Below the pieces are notes generated by a model. It did no database searches, had not been told where the DNA came from, and saw only the letters and a list, made by a program, of their open reading frames with translations. DNA of 64,000 bases from Streptomyces asiaticus. Its GTDB lineage: Bacteria > Actinomycetota > Actinomycetes > Streptomycetales > Streptomycetaceae. A program made the translations under genes and the position numbers. Numbering within the stretch: position 1 is the stretch's first letter; every line of letters begins with the position of its first letter. The stretch is taken from positions 3,658,001 to 3,722,000 of the forward strand of contig NZ_JAGSHX010000006.1 in assembly GCF_018138715.1 (NCBI RefSeq), given 5' to 3'. This document shows, one piece after another, positions 49,798 through 59,464 of this stretch.

Positions 49798-51489
49798 GTG
49801 GACGCGCAAGGCCCTGGCGGGGCGGGTGACTTCGACCCAGCCGATCAGTGGGTGTTCGACCCGAATACGGGCAACTACGAGCTGCGGCTGAATCCCGCCG
49901 AGACATCGGCGGACGACACCACGGAGCTGCGACGGGTCACCAGATCATCGAGCGATGACGGCACCACCGGCTCCGAGCCCAGAGGGCGTCGCCGCGCGGC
50001 CAAACGGGAGGCGGAGAAGGAGCAGGCGGCCGGCCCGGTCAGCCGTCGCAAGCCGAAGCCGAAGAAGTCGAAGACGAAGAAGGCGCTCTACTGGGGCAGC
50101 GGCACCCTGGCCTTCCTGCTGGTGGGCGGTTCGGCCGCGGCGTACTTCGTCTATCAGCACCTGAACAACAACATCAGCAAGGTGGACGTCGGCGAGAACA
50201 ACGCCGCGGTCTCCGACGGCCCGATGAACATCCTGCTGATCGGCACCGACCGGCGGGACGGCAAGGGGAACGAGGGCTACGGCGACGCGGGTAGCGTCGG
50301 CCACGCCGACACCACCCTGCTGTTCCACGTCTCCGAGGACCGGTCGAACGCGACGGTGCTGAGCTTCCCGCGCGACATGATCACCGACATCCCGGACTGC
50401 ACCGTGAAGGAAGACGGCCGGAGGAAGAAGATCCCGGGCGAGGACGAGGTGCGGTTCAACACCAGTCTGGGGCAGGAGGGTCGCGACCCCGGCTGCACCT
50501 GGCAGACGGTGGAGAAGATCACCGGGCTGGAGATCGACCACTTCATGATGGCCGACTTCAACGCGGTCAAGAGCATGTCCACGGCGGTCGGCGGGGTGGA
50601 CATCTGCCTCGGCAAGGACATCAACGACCCCAAGTCGCACCTGAATCTGAAGAAGGGGCGGCACACGGTCAAGGGCGAGCAGGCCCTGGCGTTCGTCCGG
50701 ACCCGGCACGCCGTCGGCTTCGGCGGCGACCTGGACCGGATCAAGCTCCAGCAGCAGTTCCTGAGCTCGCTGATGCGCAAGATGAAGGCCAGCGGGACGC
50801 TCACCAACCCGGGCAAGATGTGGGACCTGGCCCAGACGGCCACCAAGGCGCTCACCGTGGACACCGGGATCGGCACCGTCTCCAAGCTGGCCTCGCTGGG
50901 GAAGAACCTGAGCAAGGTCGATCTCAAGAACGTCACCTTCGCGACCGTTCCGGTCGTCGACAACACCGACGGTGCGACCGTGCTGCTCGACAAGACCAAG
51001 GCCGAGCCGCTCTTCTCCATGGTCCGGCAGGATGTCTCGCTGACCGAGGTCAAGAAGAAGGAGAAGGCGGCCAAGAACGAGCAGGCGGGGCGGCTGAAGG
51101 GGCCGAAGGCCGATCCCGCCGACGTCCGGGTCAAGGTGCTCAACGGCAGCGGGCAGTTCGGCGCCGCCCAGGAGACCGTCGACTGGATGCAGAACACCGA
51201 GGGGATGTCCCGCACCAGCAACGGCGGAAACGCTCCGTCAGAACTGAAGAAGACGACGCTGGAGTACGCTCCCAACCAGGCCGACCAGGCGCGTCGGCTG
51301 GCCGACAGCATGGGGCTGCCCGCCTCCGCCATGAAGGAAGGCACGAAGGACGCCGAGCCGATGGCGGAGATGACCCTGACGCTGGGCGCGGACTTCAAGG
51401 GCGCCGGCACACCGATCTCCGCCCCGTCGAAGGCGCCGAAGGACATTCAGAGGGTCGAGGCCGACGACAAGGACGTCTGCGCCAAGTGA
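49798..51489 (+). CDS. LCP family protein with LytR_C domain, paralogue 2
   Basis: 563 residues from GTG at 49798 (GGAGGA at 49781-49786). A polar N-terminal region of about 95 residues precedes the membrane helix (about 99-120, LYWGSGTLAFLLVGGSAAAYF). The LCP domain follows: MNILLIGTDRRDG, HADTTLLFHV, LSFPRDMITDIP, FVRTRHAVGFGGDLDRIKLQQ. A C-terminal LytR_C domain (about 440-545, VRVKVLNGSGQFGAA) ends the protein. At the position of the usual Arg (R-x-D) it has His169 before Asp171, so it may be less active or act on a different polymer. Probably co-transcribed with paralogue 3. Confidence 0.92.
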   Translation: MDAQGPGGAGDFDPADQWVFDPNTGNYELRLNPAETSADDTTELRRVTRSSSDDGTTGSEPRGRRRAAKREAEKEQAAGPVSRRKPKPKKSKTKKALYWGSGTLAFLLVGGSAAAYFVYQHLNNNISKVDVGENNAAVSDGPMNILLIGTDRRDGKGNEGYGDAGSVGHADTTLLFHVSEDRSNATVLSFPRDMITDIPDCTVKEDGRRKKIPGEDEVRFNTSLGQEGRDPGCTWQTVEKITGLEIDHFMMADFNAVKSMSTAVGGVDICLGKDINDPKSHLNLKKGRHTVKGEQALAFVRTRHAVGFGGDLDRIKLQQQFLSSLMRKMKASGTLTNPGKMWDLAQTATKALTVDTGIGTVSKLASLGKNLSKVDLKNVTFATVPVVDNTDGATVLLDKTKAEPLFSMVRQDVSLTEVKKKEKAAKNEQAGRLKGPKADPADVRVKVLNGSGQFGAAQETVDWMQNTEGMSRTSNGGNAPSELKKTTLEYAPNQADQARRLADSMGLPASAMKEGTKDAEPMAEMTLTLGADFKGAGTPISAPSKAPKDIQRVEADDKDVCAK

Positions 51490-51558
51490 CTGTCGCCGGC
51501 CAGCGGATCCACCCTCGTCCATCGGGCCGGACGACCGAGAAACTGCGGGGAGGGCCCG

Positions 51559-53181
51559 ATGCGGGAGAGCAGTGTGCGGGGGGAGAGAGGGCGGCGGGCC
51601 ACCGTTCCCGAACCACGTGAAAACGGTGAGGACGACAGCCCGCCGGAAGGGGAGGGCCCCGCGTCGCACGGCGCGGGGCGCCGGCCGGGTGGTCAGGGGC
51701 GGCCGAAGCGGAGCCGCGGGGTGCGGATCCTGCGCTGGACCGCCCTGACGCTGGCCGTGCTGGTGCTGGGCGCGGCCGGCGCCGGATATTTCTACTACGA
51801 ACACCTGAACGGCAATCTGAAGAAGGAGGCTCTGGACCTCGGCGACAGCAAGATCGGCAAGCCCGAGCCCAACGCCGCCGGACAGACCCCCCTCAACATC
51901 CTGCTCATCGGCTCCGACAGCCGGAACACCGCGGAGAACGTCAAGCTGGGCGGCGCCAAGCAGGACGCGGACCGCAAGCCGCTGGGCGATGTGCAGATGC
52001 TGGTGCACGTCTCGGCCGACCGCAGCAACATGTCGGTGGTCAGCATCCCGCGCGACACCCGGGTGACCATCCCCCAGTGCACCGATCCGCACGACGGCAC
52101 GGTGTATCCGAAGACCGAGGGAGCCATCAACCAGTCGCTCCAGCACGGCGGCCCGGGCTGCACGGTCGCCACCTGGAAGGAGCTCACCGGCGTCTACATC
52201 GATCACTTCATGATGATCGACTTCTCCGGAGTGGTCTCCATGGCGGACGCCATCGGCGGCGTCCCGGTGTGCGTGGACAACAACGTCTACTCGCATGACA
52301 GCAAGGGCCATGGCTCCGGGCTGAAGCTGACCAAGGGCACCCACAACGTCAAGGGCGTCCAGGCCCTCCAGTGGCTGCGCACCCGCTACGGCTTCGAGGA
52401 CAACAGCGACATCGGCCGGGCCAAGGCCCAGCACATGTATATGACGTCGATGATCCGCCAGCTGAAGTCGGGCACCAAGCTCAGCGACCCGGGCAAGCTG
52501 ATGGACCTCGCGGAGGCCGCCACCGACGCGCTGACCGTCGACCACGGCCTCGGGACCGTCAAGAAGCTGTACGACCTGGGCAATGACTTCAAGCGGGTGC
52601 CGACCAAGCGCACCACGATGATCACCATGCCCTGGGAGTACGGCGGCGGCGGGGAGTACGTACTGCCCAAGCCGGGCGACGCCGAGCAGACCTTCTCGCT
52701 GCTGCGCAACGACATAAGCCTGGACGGCAGGGACAAGAAGAAGCCCGACGCCACCCCGGCGCCCACCGCGCCCAAGGAGCAGATCCCGGTGGTGGTGCAG
52801 AACGGCACCGCGAGCACCGTCCTGGGGCCGGTCTCCGGCCGGGCGGCGGTCATCACCTCCGAGCTGGCGCGGCTGGGCTACGCCAAGGCCACCGCGAACA
52901 CGATGCTCATCTCGCAGGCCGACACCACCGTCCTCTACCCGGACGAGCCCCGGCAGGGCGACGCCCTGGCCGTGGCCAAGGCGCTGAAGCTGCCGAAGTC
53001 CGCGGTGAAGGCGTCGAAGTCGGTGCGGGAGATCACCCTGGTGGTCGGCAACGACTGGCGCGAGGGCACCGCCTATCCGAAGGCGGCGGCGGACGACGGC
53101 GACAAGACGCCCAAGAGCGCGGACGCGCTCAACGGCGAGGAGAAGGGCTGTATGAAGGTCAACGCGGGCTACTCCTTCTGA
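51559..53181 (+). CDS. LCP family protein with LytR_C domain, paralogue 3
   Basis: 540 residues, ATG at 51559 after GGGGAGGG. N-terminal 55 residues basic and charged; membrane helix at about 56-78 (WTALTLAVLVLGAAGAGYFYY). LCP domain: LNILLIGSDSRNT, LGDVQMLVHV, VSIPRDTRVTIP, WLRTRYGFEDNSDIGRAKAQH. The C-terminal LytR_C domain (about 410-510) has IPVVVQNGTAS and VTLVVGNDW-like segments. The usual Arg of the R-x-D motif is Leu142 (Asp144 kept), and the later QQ pair is QH. Probably an LCP paralogue with altered or no transfer activity. Ends with a bidirectional terminator. Confidence 0.92.
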   Translation: MRESSVRGERGRRATVPEPRENGEDDSPPEGEGPASHGAGRRPGGQGRPKRSRGVRILRWTALTLAVLVLGAAGAGYFYYEHLNGNLKKEALDLGDSKIGKPEPNAAGQTPLNILLIGSDSRNTAENVKLGGAKQDADRKPLGDVQMLVHVSADRSNMSVVSIPRDTRVTIPQCTDPHDGTVYPKTEGAINQSLQHGGPGCTVATWKELTGVYIDHFMMIDFSGVVSMADAIGGVPVCVDNNVYSHDSKGHGSGLKLTKGTHNVKGVQALQWLRTRYGFEDNSDIGRAKAQHMYMTSMIRQLKSGTKLSDPGKLMDLAEAATDALTVDHGLGTVKKLYDLGNDFKRVPTKRTTMITMPWEYGGGGEYVLPKPGDAEQTFSLLRNDISLDGRDKKKPDATPAPTAPKEQIPVVVQNGTASTVLGPVSGRAAVITSELARLGYAKATANTMLISQADTTVLYPDEPRQGDALAVAKALKLPKSAVKASKSVREITLVVGNDWREGTAYPKAAADDGDKTPKSADALNGEEKGCMKVNAGYSF

Positions 53182-53209
53182 CGCCCGCCCGCCCGTCACG
53201 GCATGCGGA

Positions 53210-53240
53210 AGGGGCCGGACCCGATGCGGGTCCGGCCCCT
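53210..53240. terminator. Bidirectional terminator between LCP3 and GT2
   Basis: 13-bp perfect stem AGGGGCCGGACCC (53210-53222) with complement at 53228-53240 and a GATGC loop. It lies between two convergent genes. Confidence 0.75.
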
Positions 53241-53275
53241 CCGGCGTACGTGGTGTACGTGGTGTACGGGCGCGG

Positions 53276-54292
53276 CTACGGCGCCATGACCGCCGGGCGG
53301 CGGCTGGCGATGACCTTCTTGGCGAGCGCCCGCGGACTGGTCAGAAAGCCCCAGCCCCACGACATGTGCATGGTCGCGAGCGCCACCGGGATCCGCAGCC
53401 GGGCAGCCACCGGAAGCCCCTTGCCCGCGGGGAGCGAGCCCGCGACGATCGCGGCCAGATAGCCGCCGGGGATCACGAAGCCCCACGGGGTGACGGCCGC
53501 GCCCACCACGATGCCCGCCGCGATGGCGACGACGGCGGTCGGCGGGGCGAGATAGCGCAGATTGATCGAGCCCTGGTGGAAGCGGGCCACCACATGGCGC
53601 CAGCGGCCGTAGTCCTTGTACTGCTTGGCCAGGGCCCGCACGTTCGGCCGCGGCCGGTAGGAGACCTTCAGCTCGGGCGAGAACCAGATCAGCCCGCCGG
53701 CCTCGCGGATCCGGAAGTTCAGCTCCCAGTCCTGGGCGCGGATGAACTCCTCGTTGTACCCGCCCTGCTGCTCCAGCGCCTCGCGCCGGAAGACGCCCAG
53801 ATAGACGGTCTCGGCGGGGGCCGCCTCACCACCGGTGTGGAAGGCCGCGTTGCCGACCCCGATCTTGGAGGTCATGGCGGCGGCGACGGCCTTCTCCCAG
53901 TCGTTCTCGCCCTCGGCGTGCATGAGCCCGCCGACGTTCTGCGCGCCGGTCTCCTCCAGGAGCCGTACGGCGGTCGCGATGTAGTCGGGCGAGAGCATGC
54001 CGTGGCCGTCGACCCGGACCACCACCGGATGGCGGGACGCCTTGATCGCCGCGTTCAGGGCGGCGGGGGTGCGGCCCGTGGGGTTGGGGACCGTATGCAC
54101 CCGGGGGTCCTCCGCCACCAGTTCGGCGGCGATCTCGTCGGTGCGGTCCGTGGACGGGCCGAGCGCGATCACCACCTCCATCTCACCGTCGTACTCCTGC
54201 TCCAGGATGTGCCGTACGGCATTGCGCAGATGGCGTTCCTCATTGAGCACCGGCATGATCACGGAGACGGCCGGGAGCTGATGCGGGGGCAT
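53276..54292 (-). CDS. GT2 family glycosyltransferase
   Basis: 338 residues from the ATG at 54292. GT-A fold marks: VSVIMPVLNEERHLRNAV, VIALGPSTDRTDEIA, VRVDGHGMLSPDYI as the DXD-type metal site, and RAQDWELNFRIREAGG around the catalytic acid. Two hydrophobic segments at the C terminus (about 255-310, VVAIAAGIVVGAAVTPWGFV) suggest membrane attachment. The start is divergent from LCP paralogue 4, 222 bp away. It likely adds sugars to a lipid-linked polymer that LCP proteins then attach to the wall; the donor sugar cannot be told. Confidence 0.9.
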   Translation of the reverse strand: MPPHQLPAVSVIMPVLNEERHLRNAVRHILEQEYDGEMEVVIALGPSTDRTDEIAAELVAEDPRVHTVPNPTGRTPAALNAAIKASRHPVVVRVDGHGMLSPDYIATAVRLLEETGAQNVGGLMHAEGENDWEKAVAAAMTSKIGVGNAAFHTGGEAAPAETVYLGVFRREALEQQGGYNEEFIRAQDWELNFRIREAGGLIWFSPELKVSYRPRPNVRALAKQYKDYGRWRHVVARFHQGSINLRYLAPPTAVVAIAAGIVVGAAVTPWGFVIPGGYLAAIVAGSLPAGKGLPVAARLRIPVALATMHMSWGWGFLTSPRALAKKVIASRRPAVMAP

Positions 54293-54513
54293 GGCACCTC
54301 GGGGTTCGGGGGCCGGGCCCCAGGAGACTGGGGGCGGGGGCCCCAAAGGACTGCGGTTTCCGGGCCACGTTACCGCGAATGGTGGACACCGGAGCGCGCC
54401 GCCCGGGTGGCAGCGCCCCGTACGGGCGGCGTGGGGCCGCCAAGGCGATCGTCGTATGGACCTACGGTGAGGCGGTTCCGCCCAGCCCGCCGAAGTTCAC
54501 GGAGGTCCCCGGA

Positions 54514-55971
54514 GTGAGTGCACCGGCCCGATCGCCGCGCCCGTCGCGCCCCCGCTCCCGCCGCCCCCGCTGGGGGCTGCGGCTGGCCACGGGCGGCGCC
54601 TGTCTGGTGCTGGCGGTCAGCGGTATCGGGCATCTGCTGGTCAGGGAGCTCGATTCCGGAATCCACCGGGTGGATGCCTTCGGCGGCCTGGACAACCGGC
54701 CGAAGAGCACCGGCGGGGGCGTCAACTTCCTCGTGGTCGGCACGGACGGACGGGAGAAGATCACACCTCGGGAGAAGGCGCTGTACCGGCTGGGCGGAGC
54801 CCCCTGCCGCTGCACCGACACGATCATGCTGATGCATCTGTCGGGCGACCACCGCCGGGTCAGCGCGGTCAGCCTGCCCCGCGACTCGTACGCCAGGATC
54901 CCCGCGTACACCGACGCCACCGGCAAGCGCCATCCGAGCCATCCGCGGAAGCTCAACGCCGCGTACGCCGAGGGCGGGCCGAGTCTGACCGTGCGCACCG
55001 TGGAGCATCTGACCGGCGTCCATATCGACCACTACCTCGAGGTGGACTTCACCAGCTTCATGAAGACGGTCGATGTGCTCGGCGGGGTGAAGATCTGCAC
55101 CGCGCGGCCGCTCAAGGACGACCACACCGGTCTCGACCTGCCGGCCGGCACCCATGTGCTGAACGGCGGCCAGGCGTTGCAGTACGTCCGCTCCCGGCAT
55201 GTGGACGGCACCTCCGACCTGGGCCGGATCCAGCGGCAGCAGCGCTTCATGGCCGCCGTGGTCCACCAGACCACGGCCGGGCGCATCCTGCTCAACCCGG
55301 TGCGGTTCAACCGGGTGGCCGGGGCGCTGCTGGGCTCGGTCCGCGCGGACCACGGCTTCAGCGCGGAGGACCTGGTCGCCCTGGGGCGGGCGATGAGCGG
55401 GGTCACCCCCGCGTCCTCGGAGTTCGCCTCGGTCCCGGTGGTGCTGCCCGGTGTGCCGGTGAAGGGGGCCGGCTCCACGCTCCGCTGGAACCGGGCCAAG
55501 GCCGAGCGGCTCTTCACCACCCTCCGCGCGGACCGGCCGCTCGTCACCCACCGCCCGAAGCGTGTCCGGGCCACCCCGGTGGACGTGGACCCGGCCCGGA
55601 TCCGGGTGCATGTGCTCAACGGCACCAATACGACGGGGCTCGCCCGCCGCGCGGACCGCGCGCTGCACGCCACCGGATTCGCCGCCACCGGCTCCCCCGC
55701 CGACGCCGCGACCGCCGACGTCCGGCACACGGTGATCGCGTACGACCCCATCTGGGACCGCTCGGTGCGCTCGCTCGCGGCCGCGCTCCCCGGGGCCCGG
55801 CTGAAGCCGGTGGTCGGGCAGGGCGCGGTGATGGAGATCACGATCGGCGCGGACTACAAGGGCGTACGGCCGGTCCGGGTCGAGGCGCCGAAGACCGACA
55901 CCGCCGGGTTCGGTGCCGTCACCGGCGACGAGGTCGTCTGCCCCGAGGGCGGCGCCACCCGCTCCCTCTGA
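54514..55971 (+). CDS. LCP family protein with LytR_C domain, paralogue 4
   Basis: 485 residues from GTG at 54514 (GGAGG at 54501-54505), preferred to a start at 54379 without such a site. Membrane helix at about 28-47 (LATGGACLVLAVSGIGHLLV). LCP domain: VNFLVVGTDGREKI, CRCTDTIMLMHL, VSLPRDSYARIP, YVRSRHVDGTSDLGRIQRQQ. LytR_C domain near 365-460 (IRVHVLNGTNTTGLA). In the R-x-D motif position it has Cys100 before Asp102, unlike the usual Arg, with two more cysteines nearby (PCRC). A disulfide or altered activity is possible. Divergent from the GT2 gene. Confidence 0.92.
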   Translation: MSAPARSPRPSRPRSRRPRWGLRLATGGACLVLAVSGIGHLLVRELDSGIHRVDAFGGLDNRPKSTGGGVNFLVVGTDGREKITPREKALYRLGGAPCRCTDTIMLMHLSGDHRRVSAVSLPRDSYARIPAYTDATGKRHPSHPRKLNAAYAEGGPSLTVRTVEHLTGVHIDHYLEVDFTSFMKTVDVLGGVKICTARPLKDDHTGLDLPAGTHVLNGGQALQYVRSRHVDGTSDLGRIQRQQRFMAAVVHQTTAGRILLNPVRFNRVAGALLGSVRADHGFSAEDLVALGRAMSGVTPASSEFASVPVVLPGVPVKGAGSTLRWNRAKAERLFTTLRADRPLVTHRPKRVRATPVDVDPARIRVHVLNGTNTTGLARRADRALHATGFAATGSPADAATADVRHTVIAYDPIWDRSVRSLAAALPGARLKPVVGQGAVMEITIGADYKGVRPVRVEAPKTDTAGFGAVTGDEVVCPEGGATRSL

Positions 55972-56037
55972 CCCCGGGGCACGGGCGGTCGTCGCCGGCC
56001 CCGGGGGGTCACGGCCGGTCGGCGGCGACCCCGGGGG

Positions 56038-56610
56038 TCACGGCCGGTCGGCGCCCTCGGTGGTGTCGTCGGCGCGCCCGGCGGTGCGCTGGGCGCGGAG
56101 TTCCTTGATCGCGCGACGGCGGGCCAGCCGGTGGGTCCGGCGGATCTCGGCCTCCTGGTAGCGCCGCTTGTCCCGCTCGCTCTCCGGGATGACCGGGGGC
56201 ACGGGCCGGGGCTTGCCGTCGCCGTCGACGGCGGCGAAGACCAGATAGGCGCTGCCCACCTGGGTGGCGGGCGTGGACTCGTTCCACCGCTCGGCCAGCA
56301 CCCGCACCCCGATCTCCATGGAGGACCGGCCGGTCCAGTTGACCTGGGCCTTCACATGGACGAGGTCGCCGACCCTGACCGGTTCGAGGAAGGCCATCTC
56401 GTCCATCGACGCGGTGACCGCGGGCCCCTCGGAGTGGCGTCCGGCGACCGCTCCGGCGGCGTCGTCCACCAGCTTCATGATCACGCCGCCGTGGACGGTG
56501 CCGAGGAGATTGGTGTCACTGCCGGTCATGATGTGTGACAGCGTGGTACGAGAGGCGGAGGTGGGCTTTCCCGGAAGCTCCGGTTCCGCACCCTGGGCCT
56601 GTTTGGTCAT
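56038..56610 (-). CDS. Acyl-CoA thioesterase, hotdog fold
   Basis: 190 residues from the ATG at 56610, with AAGGTGG upstream. Hotdog-fold marks of the YciA/BACH type: SHIMTGSDTNLLGTVHGGVIMKL with the His-Gly-Gly turn, ASMDEMAFLEPVRVGDLVHV with the Asp, and MEIGVRVLAERW. The C terminus is a basic helical tail (RRTHRLARRRAIKELRAQR) longer than the minimal domain. It should release free CoA from acyl-CoA esters; chain length is not visible. It lies alone between two LCP genes, convergent with paralogue 4. Confidence 0.92.
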   Translation of the reverse strand: MTKQAQGAEPELPGKPTSASRTTLSHIMTGSDTNLLGTVHGGVIMKLVDDAAGAVAGRHSEGPAVTASMDEMAFLEPVRVGDLVHVKAQVNWTGRSSMEIGVRVLAERWNESTPATQVGSAYLVFAAVDGDGKPRPVPPVIPESERDKRRYQEAEIRRTHRLARRRAIKELRAQRTAGRADDTTEGADRP

Positions 56611-56717
56611 GTCGTCCACCTTATGCGGACCAGATTCTTATCAGGTCTGCAACAGCCCTGCCGCGATCCGGCACCCGCCCTGTAATGCGACCCACCCGAC
56701 CAGGCACACTGCATTGC

Positions 56718-58055
56718 ATGAGCGAATGGCCCCAGGGATGGTCCGGCGACGGTAGCGGCCGGTACGGACGTGGTAGCGGCAGCGCCGAGCCGGAGGGGGC
56801 TCGCGCGATGCCACAGGTGAGGCGCGGCGCGCCCGGTGCGGGCGGTCCACCGCCGTACGACGAGCCGCCGCTGCCGCCCGGCCTCTCGCCGCACGGCACC
56901 GTTCCGCGGCAGCAGCCGTCCCAGGGCTATGACGACTACGACGACGGTTACAACACCGGTCAGGTCTACGGCCGCGGCAACGGCGGACCGGGCGGCGGCG
57001 ACCATGGCCCCGGTGGCCCCGGTGGCCCCGGTGGCCCCGGCGGCCGCGGCCCGCGCCCGGTGAGGCCGAAGAACTGGAAGCGCCGGATAACCATCGGCCT
57101 GGTCACCCTGATCGTCCTGCTGCTCGCCGTCGGCATCGGCACCTACATCTGGGCCGACTCCAAGCTCCGCAACGAGGTGGACCTGAGCAAGGTCGAGGAC
57201 CGGCCGGGCGGCGGCAAGGGCACCAACTACCTGATCGTCGGTTCGGACAGCCGCGAGGGCATGTCCGACGAGGACAAGAAGAAGCTGCACACCGGCTCGG
57301 CCCAGGGTCGGCGCACCGACTCCATGATCCTTCTCCATGTCGGTGAGAACGGCAACACCATGATCAGCCTCCCGCGTGACTCCTGGGTCACCATCCCGGC
57401 CTTCACCGGCTCGGAGAGCGGCAATCGGATCCCGCAGAGCCAGAACAAGCTGAACGCCTCGTACTCCTCCGAGGGCCCCGGACTGCTGGTCCGCACGATC
57501 GAGTACAACACCGGTCTGAAGATCGACCACTACGCGGAGATCGGCTTCGACGGCTTCGCCAACCTGGTGGACGGCGTCGGCGGCGTCGACATCGACGTCC
57601 CGCAGGACATGAAGGACAAGAAGTCCGGCAATGACCTGAAGAAGGGCAAGCAGACGCTGAACGGCCAGCAGGCGCTCGCCTTCGTCCGGCAGCGCTACGG
57701 CCTCGCGGGCGGCGACCTGGACCGCACCAAGAACCAGCAGAAGTTCCTGTCCGCGCTGGCCAACAAGGCGGCCTCGCCGAGCACGATCATGAACCCGTTC
57801 AAGCTCTACCCGACGATGGGCGCCGGCCTGGACAACCTGGTCGTCGACAAGGACATGAGCCTGTGGGACGTGAAGGACATGTTCTTCGCGATGAAGAGCG
57901 TCTCCGGCGGCGACGGCAAGCAGATGAACATGCCGATCTCCAACCCCGGCCTGGCCACCTCCAAGGGCAGCGCGGTGCAGTGGGACATGGCGAAGGTCAA
58001 GCAGCTGATGAGCGAGCTGAAGAACGACGACAAGGTCACCGTCTCCAGCAACTGA
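56718..58055 (+). CDS. LCP family glycopolymer transferase, paralogue 5
   Basis: 445 residues from the ATG at 56718. Longer than usual cytoplasmic part (about 120 residues), Pro/Gly/Tyr-rich with a run of GGP repeats; membrane helix at about 125-150 (ITIGLVTLIVLLLAVGIGTY). LCP domain: TNYLIVGSDSREG, GRRTDSMILLHV with Arg199 and Asp201, ISLPRDSWVTIP, FVRQRYGLAGGDLDRTKNQQ. No LytR_C domain. Together with paralogue 1 it has the intact R-x-D motif, so these two are the best candidates for active ligases of wall glycopolymers. No ribosome binding site is obvious. A strong terminator follows. Confidence 0.93.
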   Translation: MSEWPQGWSGDGSGRYGRGSGSAEPEGARAMPQVRRGAPGAGGPPPYDEPPLPPGLSPHGTVPRQQPSQGYDDYDDGYNTGQVYGRGNGGPGGGDHGPGGPGGPGGPGGRGPRPVRPKNWKRRITIGLVTLIVLLLAVGIGTYIWADSKLRNEVDLSKVEDRPGGGKGTNYLIVGSDSREGMSDEDKKKLHTGSAQGRRTDSMILLHVGENGNTMISLPRDSWVTIPAFTGSESGNRIPQSQNKLNASYSSEGPGLLVRTIEYNTGLKIDHYAEIGFDGFANLVDGVGGVDIDVPQDMKDKKSGNDLKKGKQTLNGQQALAFVRQRYGLAGGDLDRTKNQQKFLSALANKAASPSTIMNPFKLYPTMGAGLDNLVVDKDMSLWDVKDMFFAMKSVSGGDGKQMNMPISNPGLATSKGSAVQWDMAKVKQLMSELKNDDKVTVSSN

Positions 58056-58066
58056 TCCGGACCACC

Positions 58067-58113
58067 ACCAAAGACCGCTGCCGGGCCCGACGGGCCCGGC
58101 AGCGGTCTTTGGT
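58067..58113. terminator. Bidirectional terminator after LCP paralogue 5
   Basis: A 22-23-bp stem: the outer part is CCAAAGACCGCTGCCGGGCC (from 58068), and its complement ends at 58112 with a CGACG-type turn. It lies between convergent genes, with a T-run (GGTCTTTGGTCTTT) on the plus side. Confidence 0.85.
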
Positions 58114-58123
58114 CTTTCGAAGA

Positions 58124-59299
58124 CTACGGAAGGTTCCTTGCCATCACGATGCGCTGAACCTGGTTGGTGCCCTCGTAGATCTGCGTGATCTTGGCGTCGC
58201 GCATCATCCGCTCGAGCGGGTAGTCACGGGTGTAGCCGTAGCCGCCGAGCAGCTGGACGGCGTCCGTGGTGATCTCCATCGCGGCGTCGGAGGCGTAGCA
58301 CTTGGCCGCGGCGCCGAAGAACGTCAGGTCCTCCTTGCCGCCGCCGAGGGACACCCGCTCGGACCGGGCCGCCGCCGCGTAGGTGAGCTGCCGGGCGGCC
58401 TCCAGCTTCATCGCCATGTCGGCGAGCATGAACTGGACGCCCTGGAAGTCACCGATCGGCTTGCCGAACTGCTTGCGCTCCTGGACGTACCCCTTGGCGT
58501 AGTCGAGCGCGCCCTGGGCGATGCCGAGGGCCTGGGCGGCGATGGTGATCCGGGTGTGGTCGAGGGTCTTCATGGCGGTGGCGAAGCCGGTGCCCTCGGC
58601 GCCGATCATCCGGTCGGCGGGGATGCGGACGTTGTCGAGGTAGACCTCGCGGGTCGGGGAGCCCTTGATGCCGAGCTTCTTCTCCGGGGCGCCGAAGGAG
58701 ACGCCCGGGTCGGACTTCTCGACGACGAAGGCGGAGATGCCCTTGGAGCGCTTCTCGGGGTCGGTGACGGCCATCACCGTGTAGTACTCGGAGACCCCGG
58801 CGTTGGTGATCCAGCGCTTGACGCCGTTGAGCACCCAGAAGTCGCCGTCGCGGACCGCCTTGGTCTTCATCCCGGCCGCGTCCGAGCCCGCGTCCGGCTC
58901 GGAGAGACAGTACGAGAACATCGCGTCGCCCTTGGCGAGCGGGGCCAGGTACTTCTTCTTCAGCTCCTCGGAGCCGGAGAGGATGACCGGCAGCGAGCCC
59001 AGCTTGTTGACCGCGGGGATCAGGGAGGAGGAGGCGCAGACCCGGGCGACCTCCTCGATGACGATCACGGTGGCCAGCGCGTCCGCGCCCGAGCCGCCGT
59101 AGGACTCGGGGACGTGCACCGCGTGGAGATCGTTCGCGACCAGGGCGTCCAGCGCCTCCTGGGGGAACCGGGCCTCCTCGTCGACCTCGGCGGCGTAAGG
59201 GGCTATCTTCGCCTCGGCGAGAGAGCGGACGGCGTCCCGGAGCATGTCGTGCTCTTCGGACGGCCGGTACAGGTCGAAGTCGTTCACCGAGGACGTCAA
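58124..59299 (-). CDS. Acyl-CoA dehydrogenase
   Basis: 391 residues from TTG at 59299 (GGGGAG 8 bases upstream); GTG at 59287 is an alternative giving 387. FAD/acyl-CoA dehydrogenase marks: YCLSEPDAGSDAAGMKT and WITNAG in the middle domain, RITIAAQALGIAQGALDYA, RKQFGKPIGDFQGVQF, and LLGGYGYTRDYPLERMMRDA before IYEGTNQVQRIVMARNL at the C terminus, which includes the catalytic Glu region. It should oxidise acyl-CoA to enoyl-CoA with an electron transfer flavoprotein. Substrate chain length is not clear. Confidence 0.95.
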   Translation of the reverse strand: MTSSVNDFDLYRPSEEHDMLRDAVRSLAEAKIAPYAAEVDEEARFPQEALDALVANDLHAVHVPESYGGSGADALATVIVIEEVARVCASSSLIPAVNKLGSLPVILSGSEELKKKYLAPLAKGDAMFSYCLSEPDAGSDAAGMKTKAVRDGDFWVLNGVKRWITNAGVSEYYTVMAVTDPEKRSKGISAFVVEKSDPGVSFGAPEKKLGIKGSPTREVYLDNVRIPADRMIGAEGTGFATAMKTLDHTRITIAAQALGIAQGALDYAKGYVQERKQFGKPIGDFQGVQFMLADMAMKLEAARQLTYAAAARSERVSLGGGKEDLTFFGAAAKCYASDAAMEITTDAVQLLGGYGYTRDYPLERMMRDAKITQIYEGTNQVQRIVMARNLP

Positions 59300-59464
59300 G
59301 CCTCTCACTCCCCATAAAGCGCTAACTACCGTTAAGTAACTGAATTCTAGGGGCGACGCCTCGGTAGGTATACGTGAGCTACCTGACAGAGTCGGCTGAG
59401 CCCGTCCCCCGGTCCCGACTATGCTCAGGCACCGCATCTGCGATCGACCGTTCTGGAGCACTGC

